NCBI GenBank assembly: GCA_035710745.1
Contig: DASTCX010000013.1
Span: 62,001 to 126,000 of the forward strand
Direction of reading: 5' to 3'
From: Candidatus Eremiobacteraceae bacterium
GTDB lineage: Bacteria; Vulcanimicrobiota; Vulcanimicrobiia; Eremiobacterales; Eremiobacteraceae
DNA: 64,000 bases
Shown piece after piece: positions 34,121-42,910 of the stretch; positions within the stretch are counted from its first letter, which is position 1, and each line of letters opens with the position of its first letter. Both the position numbers and the translations under genes were made by a program. Under the pieces are notes generated by a model. That model had not been told where the DNA came from. It saw only the letters and a program-made list of their open reading frames with translations, and did not search any database.

Positions 34121-34336
34121 CTATATCTTGTCGCGGACTTCCCTCTTCGCTTTGTCGACGTCGGCCTTCGTCCGCTCGACATCCTCATGCACGACCGACT
34201 TCACTTTCTCGCCTGTCGTCATGTCGTCGCCGGCGATGTCGCGTTTCGCCTTTTCGATCTCTGCCTCCGAGCGGTGCTTGATCTCGCTCGCGGCGTCTTT
34301 CGCGTCGTCGACAGTTTTTTTGACGTCATCTCCCAT
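34121..34336 (-). CDS. Small charged helical stress-type protein
   Basis: 71 residues, almost all charged and helix-forming: MGDDVKKTVDDAKDAASEIK, EAEIEKAKRDIAG, DDMTTGEKVKSVVHED, ADVDKAKREVRDKI. No hydrophobic core or membrane helix. It resembles LEA/CsbD/YtxH-type small stress proteins in composition; no family is certain. A strong AGGAGGGG ribosome binding site precedes ATG 34336 by about 9 bases, stronger than any other in the neighbourhood, suggesting high expression. It is a free-standing gene followed by a stem-loop at 34065-34092. Confidence 0.75.
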   Translation of the reverse strand: MGDDVKKTVDDAKDAASEIKHRSEAEIEKAKRDIAGDDMTTGEKVKSVVHEDVERTKADVDKAKREVRDKI

Positions 34337-34415
34337 GCAAGTCCCCTCCTATCGGTCGGTGGTGATGGCCGATAGTATACCCGCGTTGCGCTGAAACAAC
34401 GCGTCTAGGCCGTCC

Positions 34416-37400
34416 TTAGTGGAACGTCAGCTTCACCAAAAGCGACGTCTGCGGTAGCGCGTAGGTGCCGAGGATCCCCGGCGTCGTTTGCGACTGCGTC
34501 AACTCCACCTGAAGCGCACGCCGCACCTGATACGCTATGCCGAGCGCCTGCGCCGGCGGCACGGAGAACGTGGTCCGATACAGCGTGTAGGCGCGTGGCG
34601 ACACCTGCTTGCGCACCTCAAGCGTCGGCCGGCCGAACGGGTCGAGCCCGAAGTCGACCTCTTCGAGGTTGAACACTTGCTCGAGTCCGATGTTGAGCGC
34701 GCTGAGGATCTGCCCCGCGATCGCCCCCGATACGAGATTACCCGGGGAAACGCCGAGCGCGTACTGCTCTTCACCGTGCGACGATGCGAGCGCCGAGTTG
34801 ATCTGCGGCACGTGGAGCAATGTCGCGACTATCGCGCCGCGATCCATCGGCGGGTCTGACGTCATGTCGGTATGGAGATTGTCGACGCGGCCGTACGTCG
34901 AGATCGTGATGTCGGCATCTTCCGTGTGCGTGATCGCATCCGCTGAGACATCGGGCAGCAGCCCACGCCGCTTGTTGAACATAACGCGCCCGTCCACGAG
35001 CTCGAAGTTCGTGTTGAGAAAACCCGCTTGACCGCGCACGGCGGTGAGAACGCCGTCGAGCGTCGGCGCCGACGTCGTGCCGCCGACATCGACCTCGCCC
35101 TTGCCGGTGACGTTCAAAATGCCGCTGACGCCGACGTCTTGACCGGCGATGACGCGGACGTTCAAACCGACGCTCGACGGCACAACCGCGATAGCCGACG
35201 GAGTCGCCGGCGGCGGAGTCGGCCGTTCGACGTGATCGAGATCGTCGCCGAAGACCGATCCGCCGTACACGACGATGTGGTGCGGCCGCACAGGCGGCAG
35301 TCCGGGCACCTCCGCCGAATTCCCTGAAGCAGCCGTGTGATTCGACGCGAGCGCCACGATCGTCGTGAACGGAATCGTCGTGTGCGAGAACTGCATGCCG
35401 CCATACAGGTACGGCACCGGGCCAGACTTCGTGATGCCGAGCTGCGCATCGACGGTCCCCGTCAGCACGTCAGGCACATCTACCTGCGCGCCATGCAACT
35501 GCGTGCCGAAAGCGTATTGGAGCGAAGCGTAGCGCCGGATCGCGGTCGCCGGCACGATGTGCGCGCTTCCGCGCGCGTCGACCGTGCCCGATCCGACGGC
35601 GGCGTGAAGCGCTTTGAGAACGATGCTGTCATTCGAGAAGTCTACGTCCGCGCCGAGCCCTGTGAGCGGTACGCGGTCGAACTTGGAAGACACGCTGACG
35701 TTGCGAAGCTGGAGCGATCCCGCAACCGTCGGTTTGCCTGCGGTGCCTCGGACCCTCAAATCTCCGTCGGCACGTCCGCCTGCCGCGACCGAGCCCGCGA
35801 ACAGCGAGTCGAGGGCGCCGATGCCGATACGGTCGAGTCGCGCATCGAAAGCGATCGTCTTGTCGTTCGGCCCGATCCGGAACGGCTTCGTTTGGATAGG
35901 CACCGAGCCGCCGAATGACACGGTCCCGCGACCCTTCGACAACTGTACCGATCCGCTGGTCGTCAACATGCCGCGCTCGAACATAGCGACCGCCCCGACC
36001 GAGTCGAATCGAACGTGGCGCACTTGTCCCCGCGAGGCGCTCATGCGAACACGAAGGTCCGGTTGATAGAGCCCGCCGTTCGCGTCGATCGACGCGGTCG
36101 CGGATCCGCTCACGGGCATCGGGTGCGGCGCGAATGCCGCTAGTTTGCTCAAGTCCGTCACCGCCACATCGGCATGCGCTCGTATCGCCCGATGCTGGTC
36201 GACCGATCCGTTGACGGTCGCGCTCGCGCCGTCGATTGCGACGCGCAGGTCGTGCACCGCCACCGCTCGATGGGCGACTGCAACACCGCCCGATGCTTCT
36301 TGGATCGCGACGCCGCGTACGGACGCGTCCGACACGCCGAACGTCAGCCCGCCGCGGACGTCGCCCGACGAAGCCGAACCGGAGAACGCGCCGTGCGCGA
36401 TGCCGCGCAATCGGTCGTCCTCGAGGCCGACGAAGGGTGCGAGCGCTCCGATATCGAGTCGTTGCACATCGCCCCGCACCGCGACGACAGGTAACCGGCC
36501 CGATTGCGGCGGCAGCAGCACCGCAAGCTTGCTCGTGGAAACGGCGCTGTTCTGGGTCATCGCGATAGCGAGATCTCCGCCGGCGCGACTGACGCGGCCT
36601 TCGACGACGCCGAGTGGCACGCCGGACACGCGCGCGTCGGCGAGCGAGAACGAGCCAGACGCGTCATTGTCGCCGATAACGTTCGAGATCGCGACGTCGA
36701 GCGCACCATGGCCCTCGAGCACATCCTTTCCGTTGAAGAAATCGTTGAAGTCGTTCAGGTCGACGTGTGCGCTCGACGCGTGCAGCGCCGTTCCGGAGCC
36801 GCTAAAGCTTCCCGACAGCGCGATCCGTGACGAACCGAAGGTCACGGCTCCGTCATTCACAGCCACAGAGCCTCGGGTCGCATCTATGCCCGCATGCAAG
36901 TCCGTGAAGCCGACGCCGCGTACCGCTCCCGCACCGACGTCGAAATCGCCGATGACGGTCGGATCGCTGAGCGCGCCGCTCGCCCGGAATCGCCCGGTGC
37001 CGATGCCGCCGAGCGACGACGACGGCGCGAATGCACCGGTCAAGACCCCAAGATCCGCAGCGGGCAGGGACGCTTCCATCGAGACCTGCGGTGCGCGGGA
37101 GTTCAACCCGTTGATGCGGCCGTTCATCTCCGCGACGCTTCCGGCACCGACCACCCGCGCCGCGCGTACGTCGAGCGAGCCGCTGCTATACGTCAAACCG
37201 GTATCGGCGTCGAGCGGCATGCCGGCGTAGTCGCTGTTCGCAACCGCCGCGTCACCTGACGCGACCGGAGCATTCGCGGTTCCGCCGACGACCCCGATCG
37301 CGACGACCGCGCCGGAAGCGATCGGCAGCGCGATCGCGTGCTGGTGCGCAAGATCGATGCCGCGGACGGCGACGGTAAGCGACCCGCGCTCACGACCCGG

Positions 37401-39614
37401 CACCGTGCCCTGCACGTCCACGTGTCCGTCCGCGACATCGGCGCCGGCCCCATAGACGACGAACCGATCGCCTTCACCGCCGAACAGGGCGCGGACGCTT
37501 TCGGCCGGCACGCCCATCACCTCGACGGAACGATCCGGTGACGTCGCCGTCACGTCGGCTATCCACGTCGAGCCGTGAGCGATCGCACTGAACGCTCCGT
37601 CGACGCTGCCGTGCGCGGCGTTGTTCCCGCCGATGCGACCGAGATCGCCATGAGCACGACCCTGAAGGGCGGCCGCGACGCCTATGCCGTTCGCCTTCTC
37701 AGGTGCCAAGCGTACGACGCCCGCCGATGCGGCATGGATCCCCGGACCGTCGATCGCGAGGCGATCGATCCGCAGCGCGCCGCTCTGCCCGTACGCATCA
37801 ACGGCGACGCGTCCGAGCGAGGTGCCCGCGATTTTAAGTGAGTCGGCCGACATCCGAACGGCGGCGCCGGGCATAGACTCGGCGCCTCGCATAACCGCGT
37901 ATCCGTTCACGGTCGCGGCCGCGTTCGGCAAACCGATCGGATGCGTCGTGAAGCCTACGGGTGCGACCGCATGGCCGTTCAGCCGGGCGTGGTAGCGCGT
38001 TGCGTAGATGTCGATCGCCGCCGGCGAAGCGACATCATGGCCGAGCTCGCCGAGCGCGACGAGCTCACCGCCCGCGCGATCCTCGAGCCGTGACGAAAAC
38101 GCGAGCCCATCCGGCCCAGCGGCGACTTGAGCGCGCATACGCTGCTCGCCGCCGGTCGTCGCGGCGAAACCGCTTCCGGACAACCGCAAGAGAGGACCAT
38201 CGAACGCGACGAGTGCGCTCGTCGTGCCTCGCGTGTCGATGTCCGCGACAAACGGAATCTCGCGCGACGGGGCGCGAGCGACAACGACGAATTGGCCCGT
38301 GACCGGAGCGGCGGTGAGATCGATGTCGCCGTCGCCGCCTATGGTCGACCCGTCATAACGCGCCGTCATGCTCTGCAGCGCGACGTGTCCGTCGTGATAG
38401 TATGCGCTCAAGCCGAGACCGTCGATCGGGACCCCGCCGTACCTTACCCGTCTCAGTCCTTTGAGCTCGATGTTGGCGTGCGGATTCGCCGGTGGGCCAT
38501 CGATCGCGACGCCGATCGCGACCTTACCCGCCAGCGGCAGCTTCGACGAGAATGGGAGCAACTGCCGGACGCCCTCCAACGGACCATCCGCACGCGCCCT
38601 CAACCCCAGCAGGAGATCGGGGAACAATTCTACCGAGCCGGCCGCGGCAAGCGGCACGCCACCCGTCGAACCGCGCAGGCCTTCGAACTCGAGCGTGCCG
38701 TCGAACACTGAGAACCGGCCTGCGACGCCGGTTATCGGCTTCGCAAGCGGCAGGGTGCGTAGCGCTCCGTCGTGCACGCTGCCTGCGCTTATGAATCGCC
38801 ACTGCGGCCCCGTCGACGGATCCCAACCGACCGCGTACGCATCGAGTTTCATATCTGCGACGCCACGCTCGACGACGAACGCGCTGCTCGACACCGGAAC
38901 GTCGACAAGCGGCCCGAGCGGCGCTCCGTGGACGACTAAGTGCGCGCGCGCGATGCGGGCGATATCGTTTTGCTCGAACACAGCCGTCACGCCCGAGGGC
39001 GAGGTCGAACCGCCGAACGAGAGGCTTGCCTTGCCGCTTGAACGCCCACCCTGGTCGACGTTCGCCGCGAAAGCGACATCGCGTAATTCGACGACACGGG
39101 CGGTCGGCGCCGCATCGCTCACCACGTAGACCGAACCGGCGACGAGGTCGACCTTCGCTCGAAACGGCGAGCCCCGCGATGTGCTGTTCGAGGTGCCGCC
39201 CCCGCCCGCAAGCCGCGCGACATCGTAGGAGCCGTCGGCAGCGCGGTGGATGAATACGCGAGGCTGCACGACCCTGATGCTCGATATGCCGAGCGCGCGT
39301 CCGTACTCGCCGTACGTGATCCGCAGCTCGGCGGTGTCGAAGAACGGGCGCGACCCGTCGGTCACCACGATGTCGCGCGCGTCGAAGACGCCGTCGTTCA
39401 TCGTGACGTCTGCGTGCTCGAGATGGAAGCCCTTGAGCGACAGATACGTCGAAGCGATCGCGCGCACCACTAGCGCGCGTGTGCTCGGCAGCGCAAATGC
39501 TAGAGCGAGAGCTGCGCAAACGCCGACGATCGCGATCGCGACGCCGGCCACAAACGCGAGGACGCGTCTGCGCGCCGCATGTTCGGACTCTCGGCCCTTG
39601 GGGAAATGCTCCAC
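34416..39614 (-). CDS. Giant TamB/DUF490-type translocation-assembly protein
   Basis: 1732 residues. A signal anchor (FVAGVAIAIVGVCAALALAF, about 26-45) is followed by a very long repetitive beta-rich body: recurrent DGxL, VDxxG and GSVDxx segments such as AHIVPATAIRRYA, NASGSFSLADARVSG, and FSGSASSGDVRGG, as in AsmA/TamB long beta-groove proteins. The C-terminal DUF490 domain is recognisable from LDGVLTAVRGQAGFLNT, DADITISTYGRVDNLHTDMT, DRGAIVATLLHVPQ, DVDFGLDPFGRPTLEVRK and a final aromatic strand LVKLTFH. TamB-like bridges carry lipid or assist outer-membrane assembly, so this is a diderm marker. No TamA/BamA lies beside it. The start GTG 39614 is 15 residues before the first Arg cluster. 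Confidence 0.9.
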   Translation of the reverse strand: MEHFPKGRESEHAARRRVLAFVAGVAIAIVGVCAALALAFALPSTRALVVRAIASTYLSLKGFHLEHADVTMNDGVFDARDIVVTDGSRPFFDTAELRITYGEYGRALGISSIRVVQPRVFIHRAADGSYDVARLAGGGGTSNSTSRGSPFRAKVDLVAGSVYVVSDAAPTARVVELRDVAFAANVDQGGRSSGKASLSFGGSTSPSGVTAVFEQNDIARIARAHLVVHGAPLGPLVDVPVSSSAFVVERGVADMKLDAYAVGWDPSTGPQWRFISAGSVHDGALRTLPLAKPITGVAGRFSVFDGTLEFEGLRGSTGGVPLAAAGSVELFPDLLLGLRARADGPLEGVRQLLPFSSKLPLAGKVAIGVAIDGPPANPHANIELKGLRRVRYGGVPIDGLGLSAYYHDGHVALQSMTARYDGSTIGGDGDIDLTAAPVTGQFVVVARAPSREIPFVADIDTRGTTSALVAFDGPLLRLSGSGFAATTGGEQRMRAQVAAGPDGLAFSSRLEDRAGGELVALGELGHDVASPAAIDIYATRYHARLNGHAVAPVGFTTHPIGLPNAAATVNGYAVMRGAESMPGAAVRMSADSLKIAGTSLGRVAVDAYGQSGALRIDRLAIDGPGIHAASAGVVRLAPEKANGIGVAAALQGRAHGDLGRIGGNNAAHGSVDGAFSAIAHGSTWIADVTATSPDRSVEVMGVPAESVRALFGGEGDRFVVYGAGADVADGHVDVQGTVPGRERGSLTVAVRGIDLAHQHAIALPIASGAVVAIGVVGGTANAPVASGDAAVANSDYAGMPLDADTGLTYSSGSLDVRAARVVGAGSVAEMNGRINGLNSRAPQVSMEASLPAADLGVLTGAFAPSSSLGGIGTGRFRASGALSDPTVIGDFDVGAGAVRGVGFTDLHAGIDATRGSVAVNDGAVTFGSSRIALSGSFSGSGTALHASSAHVDLNDFNDFFNGKDVLEGHGALDVAISNVIGDNDASGSFSLADARVSGVPLGVVEGRVSRAGGDLAIAMTQNSAVSTSKLAVLLPPQSGRLPVVAVRGDVQRLDIGALAPFVGLEDDRLRGIAHGAFSGSASSGDVRGGLTFGVSDASVRGVAIQEASGGVAVAHRAVAVHDLRVAIDGASATVNGSVDQHRAIRAHADVAVTDLSKLAAFAPHPMPVSGSATASIDANGGLYQPDLRVRMSASRGQVRHVRFDSVGAVAMFERGMLTTSGSVQLSKGRGTVSFGGSVPIQTKPFRIGPNDKTIAFDARLDRIGIGALDSLFAGSVAAGGRADGDLRVRGTAGKPTVAGSLQLRNVSVSSKFDRVPLTGLGADVDFSNDSIVLKALHAAVGSGTVDARGSAHIVPATAIRRYASLQYAFGTQLHGAQVDVPDVLTGTVDAQLGITKSGPVPYLYGGMQFSHTTIPFTTIVALASNHTAASGNSAEVPGLPPVRPHHIVVYGGSVFGDDLDHVERPTPPPATPSAIAVVPSSVGLNVRVIAGQDVGVSGILNVTGKGEVDVGGTTSAPTLDGVLTAVRGQAGFLNTNFELVDGRVMFNKRRGLLPDVSADAITHTEDADITISTYGRVDNLHTDMTSDPPMDRGAIVATLLHVPQINSALASSHGEEQYALGVSPGNLVSGAIAGQILSALNIGLEQVFNLEEVDFGLDPFGRPTLEVRKQVSPRAYTLYRTTFSVPPAQALGIAYQVRRALQVELTQSQTTPGILGTYALPQTSLLVKLTFH

Positions 39615-39669
39615 GCTGGAGGTTTCCCATTTAGCCGGCGGACAAATCTTAGGCTCGGCTGTAAAACGA

Positions 39670-39699
39670 GCAGCCGCCTTTGGGACGGCGGCTGCTTTT
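39670..39699 (-). terminator. Intrinsic terminator 3' of tRNA-Arg(ACG)
   Basis: 9-bp perfect stem GCAGCCGCC/GGCGGCTGC with an 8-base loop. In the minus-strand RNA the stem is followed by TCGTTTTAC. A TTTT run also follows on the plus strand, so it could act in both directions. It separates the tRNA pair from tamB. Confidence 0.8.
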
Positions 39700-39703
39700 C
39701 ACT

Positions 39704-39777
39704 CGCGCTCGGAGGGATTCGAACCCCCGACCTCCAGATTCGTAGTCTGGCATTCTATCCAACTGAACTACGAGCGC
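39704..39777 (-). tRNA. tRNA-Arg(ACG)
   Basis: Acceptor GCGCTCG/CGAGCGC; anticodon stem CCAGA/TCTGG around CTACGAA, anticodon ACG, the substrate of TadA for wobble inosine. No CCA encoded. Confidence 0.96.
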
Positions 39778-39794
39778 GCGCTATTTTGGATCGG

Positions 39795-39890
39795 TGGCGG
39801 AGAGAGAGGGATTCGAACCCTCGATAGCGCCTTTATAGCACTATAACGGTTTAGCAAACCGCCGCCTTCAGCCAGCTCGGCCATCTCTCC
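39795..39890 (-). tRNA. tRNA-Ser(GCT)
   Basis: Acceptor GGAGAGA/TCTCTCC; anticodon loop contains GCT in TTGCTAA; very long variable arm typical of Ser. CCA encoded at 39797-39795. Confidence 0.95.
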
Positions 39891-39939
39891 ACAAGACTTA
39901 GCTAGTGTACCACAGCGGGTGAAATCCCGCCTGCCGGGA

Positions 39940-41103
39940 TCATTCGACGACGAGGTTCTCCAACATCGTCGCGACCGCACCGGCTGCGTGCGGGAGCGCC
40001 ATTCGCCGAGCGTTTTGCGCCATCCGCTGCATTCGGATCGGCTCCGCCAAGAGACGATCGAGTACGTCTATGAGATCGCGCGACGTCTGCGCGCGAACGC
40101 CGATGCCGCTCTCCTGCAGATATCGCGCGTTGCGCTCTTCTTGGCCGGGCAGCGGACGAAGCATGACCATCGGCAGACCCGCGGCGAGCGCTTCCGAACT
40201 CGTCAGCCCGCCGGGCTTGCTCACGAGCACGTCCGCGGCGCGCATGTAATCGTAGACGTTCGGTACGAATCCCGCGACCGTCACATCTTTTCGCATACGC
40301 CGCGCCGCATCGGCGAGCCGCTGCTCGAGCCGCGAGTTCTTGCCGACGACGACGACCGTCTGCACGTCGTGCCGCAGCGAATCGATGCGCGCCAGAGCCT
40401 TCTCGAGCGGCCCGATGCCGAGGCCGCCGCCCATGAGCAACAGCGTCGTCTTATGCGGGTCGACGCCGATCGCGCGCCGCGCTTCGGCCTTCGTCTGATG
40501 CCCGCCGAAACGGCCGTCGATCGGGATGCCCGTGACCTCGACCCGATCCGGCGTGACGCCGTGGGTGATGAGCGCCTGCCGCATCTCCGCCGTCGCGACG
40601 GCGTAGCCGTCGATGTTCCGATGGATCCAAAACGGGTGGACGACGAAATCGGTGACGATGCCGACGACCGGAGGCGCGTCGGCGAACTCGCGCTTGTATT
40701 CCGACATGACGCCGCACGGGAACGCGTGCGTGCACACGACGACATCCGGAGCGAGCGCAGAGACGTACTGGCGCAAGTTGAGCGCCGTATAGTGGTGGAG
40801 CCACGACTTGAACGCGGACACCTTCGTCGCGCGCTCGGCTTGGTCGTAGATATATTTGTACAGCTGCGGCAGCAGCTTCACCATGCCGATGTAGCCGTTG
40901 CTCGCGACGCGGTGGAAGACGTGCGATGCATACCGGTACGAGTCGACGACCTCGCTCCTCGCGTTCGGGAGTTTGTCCGCCAACGCACTGCGGACGGCGC
41001 ACGCCGCCGCGGTGTGGCCCTCTCCGACGCTTGCAGACAGGAAGAGGATGTTGCGCGTCGCCTTCGCTCTTGCGGAGCGCGCCTCGTCGACCTGGATGAC
41101 TAT
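39940..41103 (-). CDS. UgtP/MGDG-synthase-like glycosyltransferase with apparent ATA start
   Basis: 387 residues if initiated at ATA 41103. The family is GT28-type diacylglycerol glycosyltransferase, making membrane glycolipids from UDP-sugar. The conserved first block NILFLSASVGEGHTAAA (about residues 20-36) lies upstream of the only canonical start (TTG 40983), and no ATG, GTG or TTG occurs between the in-frame stop near 41235 and that TTG. ATA overlaps the DUF1292 stop TAG (ATAG) and a GGAGG sits 10 bases before it, as in ordinary coupled starts here. Later motifs: VVVCTHAFPCGVMSEY, VVGIVTDFVVHPFW, LLLMGGGLGIGPLEK, ADVLVSKPGGLTSSEALAAG. Starting at TTG would delete the N-domain Gly-rich loop. 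Confidence 0.85.
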   Translation of the reverse strand: MVIQVDEARSARAKATRNILFLSASVGEGHTAAACAVRSALADKLPNARSEVVDSYRYASHVFHRVASNGYIGMVKLLPQLYKYIYDQAERATKVSAFKSWLHHYTALNLRQYVSALAPDVVVCTHAFPCGVMSEYKREFADAPPVVGIVTDFVVHPFWIHRNIDGYAVATAEMRQALITHGVTPDRVEVTGIPIDGRFGGHQTKAEARRAIGVDPHKTTLLLMGGGLGIGPLEKALARIDSLRHDVQTVVVVGKNSRLEQRLADAARRMRKDVTVAGFVPNVYDYMRAADVLVSKPGGLTSSEALAAGLPMVMLRPLPGQEERNARYLQESGIGVRAQTSRDLIDVLDRLLAEPIRMQRMAQNARRMALPHAAGAVATMLENLVVE

Positions 41104-41447
41104 GAGCCGTCGTCCTCCGTGTCCGTCGCTTGGTCGAGGAAATCGCCGAGTATCTCTTGCGCGAGCTGGTCGTCCTCGAGCAGCTCGCCGTTCTCGCTCG
41201 TCACGATGAACTCGTCGGCTCGTTCACTATAGCACACCGCGTACTGCGTCGCGGATTGCGCGTCTTCGACGATGCCGACGACTTCGAATTCGTAATGCTC
41301 CGCGGGCGCCCCGGCGGGTGCCGTCTGCGGGCGCGTCTCGAGCACGATCCGATCTTGCAGCTCGATGCGCGTCGCCCGACTTTCGTTACCGCTCTCGATG
41401 CTCAAACCGGCGCGCTCTCCTCTGGGGCACTTCCCGGGACCGCTCAT
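41100..41447 (-). CDS. DUF1292 family protein (YrzB-like)
   Basis: 115 residues. After an Arg/Gly/Ser-rich N-terminal 30 residues comes the DUF1292 core: HYEFEVVGIVEDAQSATQYA, VCYSERADEFIVTSENGE, LLEDDQLAQEILGDFLDQ. The C terminus is acidic (DTEDDGS). DUF1292 proteins (B. subtilis YrzB) are encoded between yqgF and mltG or near alaS in Firmicutes; role unknown. Here it follows mltG by 48 bases and its stop is fused with the ATA start of the glycosyltransferase. A TTG at codon 15 with an AGAGGAG before it is a possible later start that would remove the poor N terminus. Confidence 0.75.
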   Translation of the reverse strand: MSGPGKCPRGERAGLSIESGNESRATRIELQDRIVLETRPQTAPAGAPAEHYEFEVVGIVEDAQSATQYAVCYSERADEFIVTSENGELLEDDQLAQEILGDFLDQATDTEDDGS

Positions 41448-41495
41448 TCGGCGCGGACGCTTCCTCGCCCTGGGACGCCGCGCCGCCCGCCGCGC

Positions 41496-42494
41496 TCAGC
41501 GCAAATACCGCCGTTCGTTCTCTTGTTGCCCTTGCAGCGTCGTCGAAAACGCGTGGTGCCCTTCGCCCTTGTACACATAATAGAGAAACGGCGTCGAGGC
41601 CGGATGGAACGCCGCGTAGAGCGACGCCTTCCCCGGGTTGCTGATCGGGGTGGGCGGCAATCCGGTGTGCTTGTACGTGTTGTACGGGCTGTCGATCGCG
41701 AGATCGGCGTAAGAGAGCGCCGTCTTATGCTGCGGCAGCGCGTACTCGATCGTCGCATCGATCTCGAGCGGCATCCCGATCCGCAAACGGTTGTAGATGA
41801 CGCTGGCGATGAGCGGCCGCTCGGAGTCGACCTTCGCCTCGCGTTCGATCATCGAGGCGATCGTCACGATCTCCGGCACCGTCCGTCGGAGCTTGCGAGC
41901 CGATGCGAGATAGCCTGGCGGCAGCTCCGCTTCGAACTGCTTCGTCATCATGTCGATGACTTCGTCGGCGTCTGCACCTCGCGGCACCTGATAGGTGTCG
42001 GGAAAGAGATAGCCTTCAAGCCCGTTCGTCGTCGTACCGCCGAGTTCGAGTGTACGCGTCTGCGCTTCACGCACGAAGAGCACAGGCGGCACGAGCCCGG
42101 CGGCTCCGAGCTTTTGCGCGATCTGCGTCGCGGTGAAACCTTCCGGAATCGTGATCCATACGGTGGGCGACCGGCCGCCCGTCTCGAGCCGATCGGCGAT
42201 TTGGGCAAGCGTTTGATGTGCGGGAAACTGGTACTCCGCCGCTTCGATACGGTCGCCGCCGCCGTGGATGCGGAAGTACCAGTCGAGGAGCGTCGAGCTG
42301 CCGATGACGCCTTGCGATTGAAGCTGCGCCGAGATCTGCGCGACATCGCTTCCGCTGCCGATGAGGACGTCTGCCGGAGCCGCCGGCCGCTGCGTATCGC
42401 CGTAGACGAGCCAACCGATCCCCGCGCCGAACGCCGCGACGACGAGGACGATGACGCCGACGATCGCGGCGACCGTCTGCCAGACGTTCTTCAC
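41496..42494 (-). CDS. mltG: Endolytic murein transglycosylase MltG (YceG)
   Basis: 332 residues. N-terminal transmembrane helix (VAAIVGVIVLVVAAFGAGIGW), LysM-like small domain (TVWITIPEGFTATQIAQKLG) and the YceG catalytic domain. The catalytic glutamate lies in IVTIASMIEREAKVDSERP, followed by IASVIYNRLRIGMPLEIDAT, and the C-terminal SPYNTYKHTGLPPTPISNPG and FLYYVYKGEGHHAFST segments are diagnostic. MltG cuts nascent peptidoglycan strands and sets their length. It overlaps yqgF by 4 bases at its start. Standard length. Confidence 0.95.
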   Translation of the reverse strand: MKNVWQTVAAIVGVIVLVVAAFGAGIGWLVYGDTQRPAAPADVLIGSGSDVAQISAQLQSQGVIGSSTLLDWYFRIHGGGDRIEAAEYQFPAHQTLAQIADRLETGGRSPTVWITIPEGFTATQIAQKLGAAGLVPPVLFVREAQTRTLELGGTTTNGLEGYLFPDTYQVPRGADADEVIDMMTKQFEAELPPGYLASARKLRRTVPEIVTIASMIEREAKVDSERPLIASVIYNRLRIGMPLEIDATIEYALPQHKTALSYADLAIDSPYNTYKHTGLPPTPISNPGKASLYAAFHPASTPFLYYVYKGEGHHAFSTTLQGQQENERRYLR

Positions 42495-42910
42495 GCGCGT
42501 CGCCTCGCAAGATAGGATTCGAGTATCTCGACCGCCGCGAGGCGATCGACGACGCGCCGCTGCCTCGACCCCTTGACGCCGCTCTCGGACAAACGCTTCG
42601 TCGCCGCCGCGGTCGTCAGACGTTCGTCGACGAGCACGACCTCGCCCGCGAAGCGGGCACGCAACGCGTCGACGAAACGATCGACTCGCTCGGCTGCCGG
42701 CCCGCGAGTCCCGTCGAGTCTGAGCGGATATCCCACGACGAGCGTCGTCGCGTCGCGCTCGAGCGCGAGCGCCGTGATAGCGCCGATGTCGGCCTCGCGA
42801 TTTGTATGCGCGATCGTCGCCAGCGGCAGCGCCGGCAAGTCGAAACGCTCGGCCACTGCGACCCCGATGCGAGCGGCGCCCAGATCCAGCGCCATGATCG
42901 CATCGCTCAT
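42491..42910 (-). CDS. yqgF: Holliday junction resolvase-like RNase YqgF (RuvX)
   Basis: 139 residues with the RNase H-like YqgF fold: MALDLGAARIGVAVAERF at the N terminus (catalytic Asp), TTLVVGYPLRLDGTRGPAAE in the middle and VVLVDERLTTAAATKRL with the conserved ERLT, then VVDRLAAVEILESYL with the last Asp. In E. coli the protein takes part in 16S rRNA 5' end processing. It overlaps recO at the start and mltG at the end, both by 4 bases. Confidence 0.92.
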   Translation of the reverse strand: MSDAIMALDLGAARIGVAVAERFDLPALPLATIAHTNREADIGAITALALERDATTLVVGYPLRLDGTRGPAAERVDRFVDALRARFAGEVVLVDERLTTAAATKRLSESGVKGSRQRRVVDRLAAVEILESYLARRRA

